Shown piece after piece: positions 52,651 through 61,526 of a DNA stretch of 64,000 bases. The stretch spans positions 378,006-442,005 of the forward strand of contig JAWKTB010000005.1 in the NCBI GenBank assembly GCA_041402005.1. Direction: 5' to 3'. Position 1 is the stretch's first letter. Every line of letters begins with the position of its first letter. The notes under the pieces were generated by a model. The model had not been told where the DNA came from. It saw only the letters and a program-made list of their open reading frames with translations, and searched no databases. The translations under genes were made by a program, and so were the position numbers. This DNA is from JAJRXR01 sp041402005 (GTDB lineage: Bacteria; Planctomycetota; Phycisphaerae; Phycisphaerales; UBA1924).

Positions 52651-53271
52651 ATGCAACGAGTCGCGGGCGTCGCCCTGACGCTGGTCGTGCTGGGATCGCT
52701 TGGCTGTCAGTCCGGGCCGCGTGGCCCCATCGGGGACACCCAGGGGCGTCGCGACCCCGGCGTGAGCACCCGGGCGGACTCCCAGGACCCCGCCGTCAAC
52801 AGCGTGACCCTCATCGAGTTCGCCGACCAGGTCGCCCAGGACCTCCCGGCCCGCATCGCCTCGATACCGGAGCTGGCCAACCGCGACCACGAGGCGGTGC
52901 TCTACCTCGGCGAGTTCATCAACCGGACGAACACACCGACCAACGACTTCCGCCTGGCGCGCCAGATCGTCCGCAACTCGATCATCAACTCGGACATCGT
53001 GCGTCAGTACGCGACGGTCTACGCCGACCCCGAGCAGCTCGCCCGCCTGCGTGAGCGTCTGGCGGCCTCCGAGTCCGGGCGGGTCTCCGACGACGAGATG
53101 AACGGGCGCCTGTACTCGGCCGACGACATCTTCGTACTCAACTCGGAGATGTCCGAGGCGACGCGGGGCGGGGGCGCCCAGAGCCTGTACGTCTTCGACA
53201 TGACGCTGCTCGAGCTCAAGACCGGGCGCCAAGTGTTCAGCTCGCAGATCGTGCAGAAGTTCGTGCGTTGA
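52651..53271 (+). CDS. LpoB-like lipoprotein, first copy
   Basis: The 206-residue protein starts at 52651 with CAGGAGGAGCC upstream. The signal sequence ends in a lipobox VLGSLGC. The mature part has the layout of LpoB-type outer-membrane activators of penicillin-binding proteins: LGEFINRTNTPTNDFRL, then IVRNSIINSDIVRQYATVY, and the end VFDMTLLELKTGRQVFSSQI. In enterobacteria LpoB switches on PBP1B. Whether it does so here is not shown. Three further lipoprotein genes follow, in an order that matches a known gammaproteobacterial neighbourhood. Confidence 0.72.
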   Translation: MQRVAGVALTLVVLGSLGCQSGPRGPIGDTQGRRDPGVSTRADSQDPAVNSVTLIEFADQVAQDLPARIASIPELANRDHEAVLYLGEFINRTNTPTNDFRLARQIVRNSIINSDIVRQYATVYADPEQLARLRERLAASESGRVSDDEMNGRLYSADDIFVLNSEMSEATRGGGAQSLYVFDMTLLELKTGRQVFSSQIVQKFVR

Positions 53272-53304
53272 CGCCCGGTCGCCGCGCGTGAGGGGCAGGA
53301 CGCC

Positions 53305-53940
53305 ATGAGCGCCATCCTCCGAGGCCGACCGAGCGCCGCGATCGTGCTGATCGCCGCCCTGGGCTTGCTCCCGCACATGAGTGGGTGTGCCCAGAGCCCG
53401 CGCCGTGGCGCCACGACCCGCTTCACGATCTCCGACATCGAGTACACCTCCGCCGAGCTCTCCGCCCAACTCGCCGCCGCCCCGTTCCTGCAGGGCAGAG
53501 CCCCCGACTCCCCCGAGATCCGCCTGATGCCCGGCGAGTTCCGCAACGTCTCCAACGAGCGCATCGGCGAGGCCGATCGCTGGGCCATGATCTCCATGAT
53601 CCTCTACGACCCGGGCATCTTCGAGCTGCTCCGCTCCAAGAACGTCTCGATCGTCATGCCCGAGCAGCGCAAACGCCTCTTTGAACGCTTCGCGATCGCC
53701 CAGGAGATCCCGGGCCAGACACCCCCCACCATCGTCTTCGGCGAGAACTCGATCGCCACCCACGCCATCAACACGACCTTCCTCTCCGCGACCCGCGAGG
53801 CGACCGACACCGCCGGGACCGACGAGCGCAAGGACCTCTTCCTCATCCAGACCGAGATCATCGACCTGGGCACAGGGGCGGCGATCTGGAGTGGCCAGAC
53901 CCGCTTCGCCCGCGTCGCCCGGGGCGTCATCCTCAACTGA
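53305..53940 (+). CDS. LpoB-like lipoprotein, second copy
   Basis: The 211-residue protein has an N-terminal hydrophobic sequence ending in LPHMSGC as lipobox. It ends with EIIDLGTGAAIWSGQTRFAR, which matches the last strand of the LpoB-like fold in the gene before. The middle RKRLFERFAIAQEIPGQT and TTFLSATREATDT differ from the first copy, so the two diverged long ago. They may act on different synthases or form a complex. An 11-base gap separates it from the next gene, with a CGGAG ribosome site. Confidence 0.68.
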   Translation: MSAILRGRPSAAIVLIAALGLLPHMSGCAQSPRRGATTRFTISDIEYTSAELSAQLAAAPFLQGRAPDSPEIRLMPGEFRNVSNERIGEADRWAMISMILYDPGIFELLRSKNVSIVMPEQRKRLFERFAIAQEIPGQTPPTIVFGENSIATHAINTTFLSATREATDTAGTDERKDLFLIQTEIIDLGTGAAIWSGQTRFARVARGVILN

Positions 53941-53951
53941 CGGAGCAAGAC

Positions 53952-55649
53952 CTGAGACCAGCCCCGCCCATCCCCGTCCTCTTCGCGCTCGCCCTTTTCG
54001 GCGCGATCGTCGGCGGGTGTTCCTCCTACCAGGGCGACCCGGGGATGCTCACGACCATCGCGCATGCCGATTTCGGCGGCTCCCGCACCATCGCCCTCAC
54101 GACCGCCACCGACAACCTCCGCGACCGCTCCTACCTCCTCGACCGCCAGAAGATCCTCTGGGCGTCGCTCGCCGAGGGAGACATGGACACCGCCCAGGCG
54201 AGCGCCGACTACGTCTACGACCAGCTGCGCACCCAGGGCGTCAACCGGGGCAAGGCGGTCGGTCGCTTCTTCGTGGGCGACTCGAGCGTGCTCGTCTGGA
54301 AGGGCGAGCCCTTCGAGCAGGCCGCCGGCTTCGCCGCGGTCGCGATCGTCGATGGCCTCAGCGGCGACTGGGGCAACATGCGCGCCTCCGCCCTGGGCTC
54401 GCTCTTCCAGCTCCGAGACCTCGAGGGCGTCGTCGAGGGCGAGCGCGGGAGCAACCCCCGCGCTGGCGCCCTCACCGACCGCGAGCTGCTCGTCGCCGGT
54501 GTCGAGCGGAACGAGCACGCCGAGACCGACGAGGCGTACGAGAACTCACTCCCGCTCACCGCGTCGGACTTCGAGCCCGGCTACGCCCTGGCCGCCCTCG
54601 CCGAGCGCGAGATGGGGCTCCACGAGGAGCTCGACGAGTCGCTCCGCAAGCTCGTCGCGGTCAACCCCCAGCTCCAAGACCTCGCCGACCAGATCCGCAA
54701 CGGCTCGTACAACACGATCCTCGTCGTCGACTACGGCCTCGGCCCACGCAAGATCCAGACCGGCCCCGACGGCGCCATCGCCGGCTTCCAGGCCCGCACC
54801 TTCTCCGACCCCGCCCCACTCTCCGTCAACGTCAACGGCGCCCTCGACCGCTTCCCCGTCCTCACCGACTACAACCGCTTGTCGGCCGATCTCAAGTGGA
54901 ACAACTTCGAGGACGTCCGCATCGCCAAGAGCCAGATCGGCTCCGCCCTCATGGTCGGCGGCGGCATCACCGCCATCGCCAGCGACGACTCCACCGCCCA
55001 GCTCATCGGCCTGGGCCTTCTCCTCGCGGGCGCCGCCCTCCGCTCCTCCTCCAGCGCCGACACGCGCCACCTCGAGGCGCTCCCCCAGCGCACCTACCTC
55101 GCCCTCGTCACCCTCCCCGAGGGCGCCTCACGAGTCGAAATCCAAGTCGACGGACGCCCCGAGAGCCGCCTCGTCCTGCCCGACCTCCCCTCGAGGGGCC
55201 CCTCCGACCTGCGCCTCTGGTACGTCCGCCTCCCGACCGCCGGCGCCCCCTGGGCCACCCCGCCCAGCGTCGTCTACTCGAACGACGCGACGGGCGGCGC
55301 GACCGACGCGCCCGACCTGCCCTACATCCTCGGCGGGCGTTGCGTGCGCACGCCGAGCGAAGATCTGCTCCGCGAGTACCGCCGGGCGGGGCTGCCCGCG
55401 TGGGTGACGGTCGCCGACCTGGAGCGGATGTACGCCGAGGAGGGGATCGCGCTCCCCGACACCGGCGTCATCGCGACCGGTCGCCACGTCCTCGAAGGGG
55501 GCGCCGCGATGTACACGCCGCCGGCGGGCAGCGCCGGCTTCGTCCGCCTGTTCTGCCAACCGCACCCGCCGTACGCTCCCAGGGGCGAGACCGCCAACCA
55601 GATCCTCCGGGAGATGCACGCCCAGACACACGGGGAGACCTCCGAATGA
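53952..55649 (+). CDS. COG3014-like lipoprotein with probable CTG start
   Basis: The first ATG (54045) would give a protein without a signal. In frame upstream, a CTG at 53952, six bases after CGGAGC, adds (M)RPAPPIPVLFALALFGAIV and GGCSS, a lipoprotein signal, so I take CTG as start (565 residues). The sequence has helical, repeat-like segments, then a membrane-like stretch (LIGLGLLLAGAALRSSSS) followed by ADTRHLEALPQRTYLALVTL, resembling the ADLRSW-type region of COG3014 proteins. In gammaproteobacteria COG3014 proteins neighbour YcfL and LpoB. Another CTG at 53937 overlapping the previous stop is possible. Confidence 0.65.
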   Translation: MRPAPPIPVLFALALFGAIVGGCSSYQGDPGMLTTIAHADFGGSRTIALTTATDNLRDRSYLLDRQKILWASLAEGDMDTAQASADYVYDQLRTQGVNRGKAVGRFFVGDSSVLVWKGEPFEQAAGFAAVAIVDGLSGDWGNMRASALGSLFQLRDLEGVVEGERGSNPRAGALTDRELLVAGVERNEHAETDEAYENSLPLTASDFEPGYALAALAEREMGLHEELDESLRKLVAVNPQLQDLADQIRNGSYNTILVVDYGLGPRKIQTGPDGAIAGFQARTFSDPAPLSVNVNGALDRFPVLTDYNRLSADLKWNNFEDVRIAKSQIGSALMVGGGITAIASDDSTAQLIGLGLLLAGAALRSSSSADTRHLEALPQRTYLALVTLPEGASRVEIQVDGRPESRLVLPDLPSRGPSDLRLWYVRLPTAGAPWATPPSVVYSNDATGGATDAPDLPYILGGRCVRTPSEDLLREYRRAGLPAWVTVADLERMYAEEGIALPDTGVIATGRHVLEGGAAMYTPPAGSAGFVRLFCQPHPPYAPRGETANQILREMHAQTHGETSE

Positions 55650-56074
55650 ACCGTCAGCAACTCCTGGTCCTTATTCCCGCGTTCGCCCTCGCCGCCCTGG
55701 CGCCCATCGGCTGCCAGCAACAGCACGTCGCCCCCGCCGGCGCCGAGCGCGATCCCCTCCCCGTCGAGCTCTACCCGGACATCGTCGTGGACCGGGGCTT
55801 GGAGCACGTCATCGTCTCGGACGTGGACCGGATCGTGTGGCGAGCCGGGAGCGCGGGCCAGCCCGCGCGCCTCGCCGTCCCCATCCGCAGCCTCTCCGAC
55901 TACGACGTGCACACGCAGTACCGGATCCTCTGGTACGACGACACCGGCGTCGAGATCGGCGCGACCCAGTGGCGCTTCACCACCCTCGCCCCCCAGGTCG
56001 AGCAGCAGTTCCAAGGCAACTCGACCTCCGCCAAGGCCCAGGCGTGGCGGATGGAGATCCGCGTCGCCAGATGA
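55646..56074 (+). CDS. YcfL-like (DUF1425) lipoprotein
   Basis: The 142-residue protein starts at 55646, overlapping the upstream stop (ATGA). The signal ends in LAPIGC as lipobox. The mature domain includes QYRILWYDDTGVEIG, FTTLAPQVEQQFQGNSTSAK and AQAWRMEIR, which resemble the YcfL/DUF1425 fold, an immunoglobulin-like periplasmic domain. Its place as last gene after two LpoB-like genes and a COG3014-like gene supports the call. Function is not known; the operon as a whole points to peptidoglycan synthesis control or envelope sensing. Confidence 0.72.
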   Translation: MNRQQLLVLIPAFALAALAPIGCQQQHVAPAGAERDPLPVELYPDIVVDRGLEHVIVSDVDRIVWRAGSAGQPARLAVPIRSLSDYDVHTQYRILWYDDTGVEIGATQWRFTTLAPQVEQQFQGNSTSAKAQAWRMEIRVAR

Positions 56075-56132
56075 GCCGCCCCGCCCGGGCGCGCGCATCG
56101 TGTAGCCTGCCCCCTGGCCCGGGAGGCGCCCG

Positions 56133-57626
56133 ATGCCCTGCCTGCTCGCCCTCGACCAGGGCACGACCAGCTCGCGCGCGATCGTCTTCAGCCCGGACGG
56201 GCGCGTCCTCTCGAGCGCCCAGCGCGAGTTGCCCCAGATCTACCCCCGCCCCGGCTGGGTCGAGCACGACGCCCACGAGATCTGGCGGTCGCAGCTTGAG
56301 ACGGCGCAGGAAGCCCTGAACGCCCAAAGCGTTGATCGCGCCGACGTCGCCGCCCTCTCCATCACCAACCAGCGCGAGACGACCGTCGTCTGGGACCGCT
56401 CGACGGGCGAGCCCATCGGCAACGCGATCGTCTGGCAGGACCGTCGGACGGCGCCCCTGTGCGCACGCCTGCGCGCCGACGGGCTCGAACCCCTCTTCAC
56501 GCACCGCACCGGCCTCCTCCTCGACCCCTACTTCTCCGGCACGAAGCTCGCCTGGATCCTCGACAATGTCCCCCGCGCCCGCGAGCGGGCCGCCCGGGGC
56601 GAGCTCGCCTTTGGCACCGTCGATTCCTGGCTCGTCCACAAGCTCACCCGCGGGCGCCTGCACGTCACCGACGCGAGCAACGCCTCACGCACGCTCCTGT
56701 TCAATATCCACACCGCCGACTGGGACGACGAGCTGCTCGAACGACTCGCGATCCCGCGCGCTGTGCTGCCTCAGGTCCGAGGCAGTGCTGAGGTGCTCGC
56801 CACCACCCACCCTTCCCTTGAACTCGCCGAACTCCCGATCGCCGGCCTTCTCGGCGATCAGCAAGCCGCAACGCTCGCCCAGGCCTGCCTCCACCCGGGC
56901 ATGGCCAAGTGCACCTACGGCACAGGCTGCTTCCTGCTCATGAACACTGGGGCCCAAGCGACGGTCTCGGCGAACCGCCTGCTCACGACCGTTGCCTGGC
57001 GCCTCGGGGACAGCCTCGCATACTGCCTCGAAGGGAGCGTCTTCGTCGCGGGCGCGGCCGTGCAGTGGCTGCGAGATGGGCTGGGCGTCATCGACCGGGC
57101 CGAGGAGGTCGAGCCCCTGGCCGCCTCGGTCGAGGACTCGGGCGGCGTTGTCTTCGTGCCCGCTCTGGCCGGCCTGGGGGCGCCTCACTGGGACCCCAAC
57201 GCCCGGGGCATCATCGCGGGCATCACCCGCGGCACGACCGCCGCCCACATCGCCCGGGCCACCCTCGAGGGGATCGCCTGCCAAGTCGTGGACCTGGTCG
57301 AGGCGATGGAGGCCGACGCGGGGCGCCCGATCAAGGAGCTCCGAGTGGACGGCGGCGCCGCCGGCGACGAGCTGCTCCTCCAGATCCAGGCCGACCTGCT
57401 CCAACGCCCGGTCGTCCGACCCCGGGAGCTGGAGACGACGGCCCTCGGGGCGGCGTGCGCCGGCGCGCTCGCGACCGGCGTCTTCAACTCCACCGATGAC
57501 ATCAGCGCGATCTGGCAGGAGGGACGTCGTCTGGAGCCTCGCCTGAACGAGAGAGAGGCCGGCGCCGCACTCGAACGCTGGCGCGAGAGCGTCGAACGCG
57601 CCAAGGGGTGGACACCCCGCCACTGA
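56133..57626 (+). CDS. glpK: Glycerol kinase
   Basis: The 497-residue FGGY-family kinase phosphorylates glycerol to glycerol-3-phosphate. It starts MPCLLALDQGTTSSRAIVFS. The glycerol site is seen in NQRETTVVWDR, and FGGY signatures in FSGTKLAWILDN and GGVVFVPALAGLGAPHWDP. Length and motif order are normal. No glpF or glpD is adjacent. It is convergent with the small lipoprotein gene downstream, with only 27 bases between and no clear terminator. Confidence 0.96.
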   Translation: MPCLLALDQGTTSSRAIVFSPDGRVLSSAQRELPQIYPRPGWVEHDAHEIWRSQLETAQEALNAQSVDRADVAALSITNQRETTVVWDRSTGEPIGNAIVWQDRRTAPLCARLRADGLEPLFTHRTGLLLDPYFSGTKLAWILDNVPRARERAARGELAFGTVDSWLVHKLTRGRLHVTDASNASRTLLFNIHTADWDDELLERLAIPRAVLPQVRGSAEVLATTHPSLELAELPIAGLLGDQQAATLAQACLHPGMAKCTYGTGCFLLMNTGAQATVSANRLLTTVAWRLGDSLAYCLEGSVFVAGAAVQWLRDGLGVIDRAEEVEPLAASVEDSGGVVFVPALAGLGAPHWDPNARGIIAGITRGTTAAHIARATLEGIACQVVDLVEAMEADAGRPIKELRVDGGAAGDELLLQIQADLLQRPVVRPRELETTALGAACAGALATGVFNSTDDISAIWQEGRRLEPRLNEREAGAALERWRESVERAKGWTPRH

Positions 57627-57653
57627 GGGATGCTCGCCGGAACGCTGAGCTCG

Positions 57654-58271
57654 CTAGGGCTTGGCGCGCAACGCCTCCACCTCGCCCGACGCCTCCTTGA
57701 GTAACGCCTCGATGCCCGAGAGCGGTCCCGAGATCGTCCCAGGGTCGAACTCGTCCGCCGTCATCTGCCCCTTCCACGTGTCCACGATCACGGAGACCGC
57801 TTCGAGCGAGGCGTCGAGCCCGTCGGCGGCCTGATCGAGCAACTCGATCACACGCTCCGCGTGCTGGCGCTGCACGTCGTTGATCTCGCCCGGCGGCGCC
57901 CCGGCGGACGGATCACCCACGATCCGCAGCACGTCTCCGATCGACGCCGTCCGCTTGCGCGCTTCCCAGATCTCCTCGCCCGCCTCGTACCGGCACTCCT
58001 CCAAACTCTTCCAGAGCAGGAGCGGATGATCGCGGAGCCACGTGTCGTCGAACCCCGCCGCGGTGTCCGCGAGCATCTTCAGGGCCTCCCGGTGCATCGC
58101 CAGCGACTCCTCCGCGCGAGTCGCCAGCCAGTCCGACCCCGAGGCGCTCCGATCGCGAACGACCTGCTGGAAGACGTTGCTGCACCCCGCCCCCCCCGCC
58201 GCGATCGCAAATAGCGCGACGAGCCCGCACGCGAGCCCCCAGCCCCGTGTTCCCCGACGATCCCATATCAT
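57654..58271 (-). CDS. Predicted lipoprotein with helical body, function unknown
   Basis: The 205-residue protein starts at 58271, giving a signal (ACGLVALFAIAAGG) ending in AGGAGC, a lipobox. A longer reading from 58496 overlaps the divergent gene and is not supported. The mature part is mostly alpha-helical, with heptad-like spacing (VIELLDQAADGLDASLEAVSV) and no catalytic motif I recognise. It is divergent from the gene at 58375, with 103 bases between starts. Confidence 0.65.
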   Translation of the reverse strand: MIWDRRGTRGWGLACGLVALFAIAAGGAGCSNVFQQVVRDRSASGSDWLATRAEESLAMHREALKMLADTAAGFDDTWLRDHPLLLWKSLEECRYEAGEEIWEARKRTASIGDVLRIVGDPSAGAPPGEINDVQRQHAERVIELLDQAADGLDASLEAVSVIVDTWKGQMTADEFDPGTISGPLSGIEALLKEASGEVEALRAKP

Positions 58272-58374
58272 GAAGCGATTCTCACGGCGACGTTCCCCCA
58301 AGCCGAACAAGGTTGGCAGAGAATACGGTTTTCCCGAGGCGTTGACACGCCCTGCCCACGAGCCGAGACCCGCC

Positions 58375-59583
58375 ATGCCCAGCCGAACCGCGAAGCGTGC
58401 CCGCCGTCTGGTCCCCCTGGCGATCGCCGCCCTCGCCCTCGCCGCCACCCCGGTCGCCGCAAACGAGACGGACCAGTACACCCTCCCGATCGACAAGCCG
58501 TTCGCCGACCTGGGTCCCTACTTCGATGCGGTCCACTACGAGGTGCTCTCCAGGGCGGTGGATCTGCTCAATGAGCAGCTCCGTCCCGCGCGCTTCGCAG
58601 GCGACCAGGGCAAGATCGACTACCTGACCTCGCCCGGCGCGGTCGCCGATGCCGTCCGGGGCCAGTTCATGCCCGGCTTCATTGAGACGCTGAACATCGA
58701 GCGGGCCGTGCGCACCAGCGCCGCCAAGCGCGCCTACCCCGACCAGTACACCGCCTACAAGACGCTCGGCTGGATCTACGCCTGGGCGCACCTGCCCATC
58801 GACCCCCGCCGGATCCCTCTGCTGGTTCAGTCCTCGACCGTCCGCGTCCACGGGTCGTACTTCGGCACCGACAAGATGGCCCACTTCCACGACCTGGGCC
58901 ACTACTACTTCAAGAGCTACCTCGCCCGCATGGGCGACGGCGACACGCCCGAAGAGGCCCGCAAGTGGGTCGTCTGGTGGTACTCGAGGGGCCCCATCTC
59001 CGAGACCCTCGCGATCGGCTCGCTCGCCACCGGCGTGATCTCCAACGCCGACCTCGCCTCCAACTACGCCGGCATGAAGTTCTACGAGAACCTGACCGCC
59101 CCCGTCACGCTCAAGGGCCAGGACCGCCCGCCCCTCCTCATCCTGCGCGACGGGTACTGGCGCCTCAACTTCCATGTCCGCCCGGACTCGGGCTTCATGG
59201 AGCCCTTCTTCTCCGACCACTTCAATGAGGCGCTCAACCCCAATGTCTTCGAGATCGGCATGCGCGGCCCGATCAAACGCCACGTCCGCAAGATCGCCGA
59301 TCAGGTCCTCCAGTTCTACGCCGACGCGGACGGGAACCCTCGCACTCTCGAGTGGTTCCACGACCAGGCGGTGGAGCTGCGCACGCTCTACGGCGAGGAT
59401 TACGGCGCGTATATCAACGAGAAGGTCATGTTCACGATCGGCGACCTCTGCCTCGCGCCCCCCGACGAGGAGGAGGCGCCAACCGAAAGCCCGCCTGAGG
59501 AATCCGCGTCCGAGCCGCCGCCTGAACCCGCCACCCTGCCCGACGTGAAGGACGTGACGCCGACCGGCACGACTTCACCTTGA
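58375..59583 (+). CDS. Exported protein with a DKMAHF...DLGHYYF motif, function unknown
   Basis: The 402-residue protein starts at 58375 with a signal peptide (LVPLAIAALALAATPVAA). The middle contains GTDKMAHFHDLGHYYFKSYL, a His-rich helix; DKxxH helices occur in small periplasmic families such as DUF2279, which may hint at a metal or haem site. A Glu/Pro-rich tail (about residues 362-402) looks disordered. No close family is recognised. It is followed by the convergent metallophosphoesterase relic. Confidence 0.65.
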   Translation: MPSRTAKRARRLVPLAIAALALAATPVAANETDQYTLPIDKPFADLGPYFDAVHYEVLSRAVDLLNEQLRPARFAGDQGKIDYLTSPGAVADAVRGQFMPGFIETLNIERAVRTSAAKRAYPDQYTAYKTLGWIYAWAHLPIDPRRIPLLVQSSTVRVHGSYFGTDKMAHFHDLGHYYFKSYLARMGDGDTPEEARKWVVWWYSRGPISETLAIGSLATGVISNADLASNYAGMKFYENLTAPVTLKGQDRPPLLILRDGYWRLNFHVRPDSGFMEPFFSDHFNEALNPNVFEIGMRGPIKRHVRKIADQVLQFYADADGNPRTLEWFHDQAVELRTLYGEDYGAYINEKVMFTIGDLCLAPPDEEEAPTESPPEESASEPPPEPATLPDVKDVTPTGTTSP

Positions 59584-59617
59584 GCACGAAGATCACCGCC
59601 GTCGGCAAGCGTGAGCG

Positions 59618-60277
59618 CTAAGCCCTCAGTTCAGCACGCCTGAACATGTCCAGCATGTCACGCTCCAATGGCGTACTCAGTACGTTCTGCGCCACGAACT
59701 CCTCAGCCCCGGGATGTCCGCACGCGCGGATCCGCTCGCCGGCGGCGTGCGCGTCGTACGTCGTCCGCCGCGGCTCCACCCCAGGACCGAGCCTCAGCCA
59801 GTGCGCCCCATCCTCCCCGAATGGCATGCCCACGCTCCCCGCGTTCACCACGCGCACATCCCCGATCATCCGGTCAAACGCCATGTGCGTATGCCCGCAC
59901 ACCACGACCGAAGCTCCCGCCGCCTCGAAGATTGCTCGCAGAGACCCCTCGGGCGTCTCGCGTGTGAAGATCTCGCTGTCACTCCGCGGCGTGGCGTGGC
60001 AGAACAACACCCCACCAAGCCCCTCGACCTCAATGCGGACGGTCTCAGGCCAACTCGCGATCGCGTCGGCCTGCTCGTCGCTCAGCTGTTCCGCCTCCCA
60101 GCGCATCGCCGCCCGGTGCGCCTCGGGAATGCCCGACGCGTCGCCCACGCGCGCGAGCGCGAGCACCGCTCGATCGCCGTTCCCCCGGATGAACCGGACG
60201 GGTGTCTCCAGCCCCAACAGAAGTTCGAGACACTCGCCGGCAATCGGCCCGGGAAAGACGTCGCCATCGACCCGGAG
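59618..60277 (-). pseudogene. Metallophosphoesterase, 5'-truncated
   Basis: The frame open from 60277 (an in-frame TGA lies just above) reads DGDVFPGPIAGECLELL, then VRFIRGNGDR, VLFCHATPRSDSEIFT, VVCGHTHMAFDR and NAGSVGMPFG. These are motifs II to V of calcineurin-like phosphoesterases of the YfcE/MPP type: the GDxxxxG start, GNxD(R), the H in CHATP and GHTH. The first motif DxHxN and roughly 35 residues before it are missing, and I found no matching sequence upstream. The nearest start codon is a TTG at 60217, further inside. Without DxH the metal site is incomplete, so the product is probably inactive. Confidence 0.7.
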
Positions 60278-60398
60278 TCAAAGACAGCCGGGGGCCAGGG
60301 CGTATCTGTGAAGGTCACGGCGTGATACCGGTACAATGCGTCGCGGGCTGTTCGATTCGATCTTAACATGACCTTTGCGCTTGTTTCGGAGATCCTCT

Positions 60399-61526
60399 TT
60401 GGACTCACCGACATCGACAGATCATCCTCGCTGGCTCGGCGGCTATGAGCCGTACGGTGTTGTGTGCAACGGGATGACGGCCGAGGAGTTGTTCGATCGT
60501 TACGAGGCGTGCGGGTTCCTCTACCCCGCGAAGCGTGAACAGCTTGCTCCGTTCATCGACACCGTCAGGACAACATGGAATGCCAGCCTCAAGGCGGACA
60601 TGGCGGACTGCGTCCACCATTGCCTGACCTGCACCAATTCAGAGCGCGGTGCGTGGGGTACGGTGTCCATGTGGAGATCGTCCGCCAGACGCGCTCATAG
60701 TCAGCATCTTGTGTCTTCTGGGTGGCCTGGCTGCTCTCGCAATGTGATGCTTGCCGCGCAGGACTGGTGGGATGGCTCCGGCGTGGAGTTTGCCGAGAAG
60801 TGGTTCCGATCTGAAAACAAGTATCCCAATCGCATCTTTGGCTCTGTGCCAGACCGACTCGGTCACGCCAACAGTACGCTCGAACGCCGCGCACTCTTTG
60901 CGTCAGGCCGAGACCATGAGCACAACCCTGATGTTCCAGTTGAGGTGCACTTGGTCGGCGACGACGCCGGTATCGTCGCCCGTGATGTTCTTGCCCGCCT
61001 CACTGATCCAGTAGTGGCCGCCGCTGAGGAGTTGGATACTGGCGATGTTTCGCTCAACGAGCTGAACGAGGCATATGCCAGGGTTGGCCTGCAACGTTCA
61101 CGGCGAGTGCACATGGCGACGATCCCGGGCCATGCTCAGCCGGTGGGGCTAGCCAGTGCATATCGAGGCCCACTCGGGCTGAACTTTTCCTTTCTTGAGA
61201 ATCGCTGTGACATCTGGCTCGACAGGCAACTCGATGAGACCGAACGCCGCAGCGTTGCATCCGCTCTTCTTGACGCGAGCCGTTCGACGTACGAAGACTG
61301 CCCACTGCCTTACATTCTCGTCACGTGCGATGAGCCGACTCTCGAGGTGTTGCTCAACTGGACGCACGGTCAGCACATCCGAACGTACGAACGTTGTATC
61401 TGGACCAGGTCGGGCTTCTGGGACTGGTACTGCCACGTTGATTCCTTCTATCAGCGCGTGATGGAGCTCGAAGAGCGTCGCATAGCCCGGATGATGAGCA
61501 AGTCCGCGGAGGAGGCATCGTCGTGA
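60399..61526 (+). CDS. Unknown two-domain protein coupled to a methyltransferase
   Basis: The product is about 375 residues. I prefer the TTG at 60399, six bases after CGGAGAT; an alternative TTG is at 60375. Visible lines are GYEPYGVVCNGMTAEELFDR, CGFLYPAKREQLAPFI, SMWRSSARRAHSQHLVSSGW and NKYPNRIFGSVPDRLG. The C-terminal half (NFSFLENRCDIWLDRQLDE, PYILVTCDEPTLEVLLNW) could be a GNAT-like fold, but this is a guess. I do not recognise the family. Its stop overlaps the methyltransferase start (GTGA), so the two are translated together. Codon use is visibly less GC-rich than in the neighbours, and the gene lies next to a truncated gene, which suggests it came in by transfer. Confidence 0.6.
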   Translation: MDSPTSTDHPRWLGGYEPYGVVCNGMTAEELFDRYEACGFLYPAKREQLAPFIDTVRTTWNASLKADMADCVHHCLTCTNSERGAWGTVSMWRSSARRAHSQHLVSSGWPGCSRNVMLAAQDWWDGSGVEFAEKWFRSENKYPNRIFGSVPDRLGHANSTLERRALFASGRDHEHNPDVPVEVHLVGDDAGIVARDVLARLTDPVVAAAEELDTGDVSLNELNEAYARVGLQRSRRVHMATIPGHAQPVGLASAYRGPLGLNFSFLENRCDIWLDRQLDETERRSVASALLDASRSTYEDCPLPYILVTCDEPTLEVLLNWTHGQHIRTYERCIWTRSGFWDWYCHVDSFYQRVMELEERRIARMMSKSAEEASS

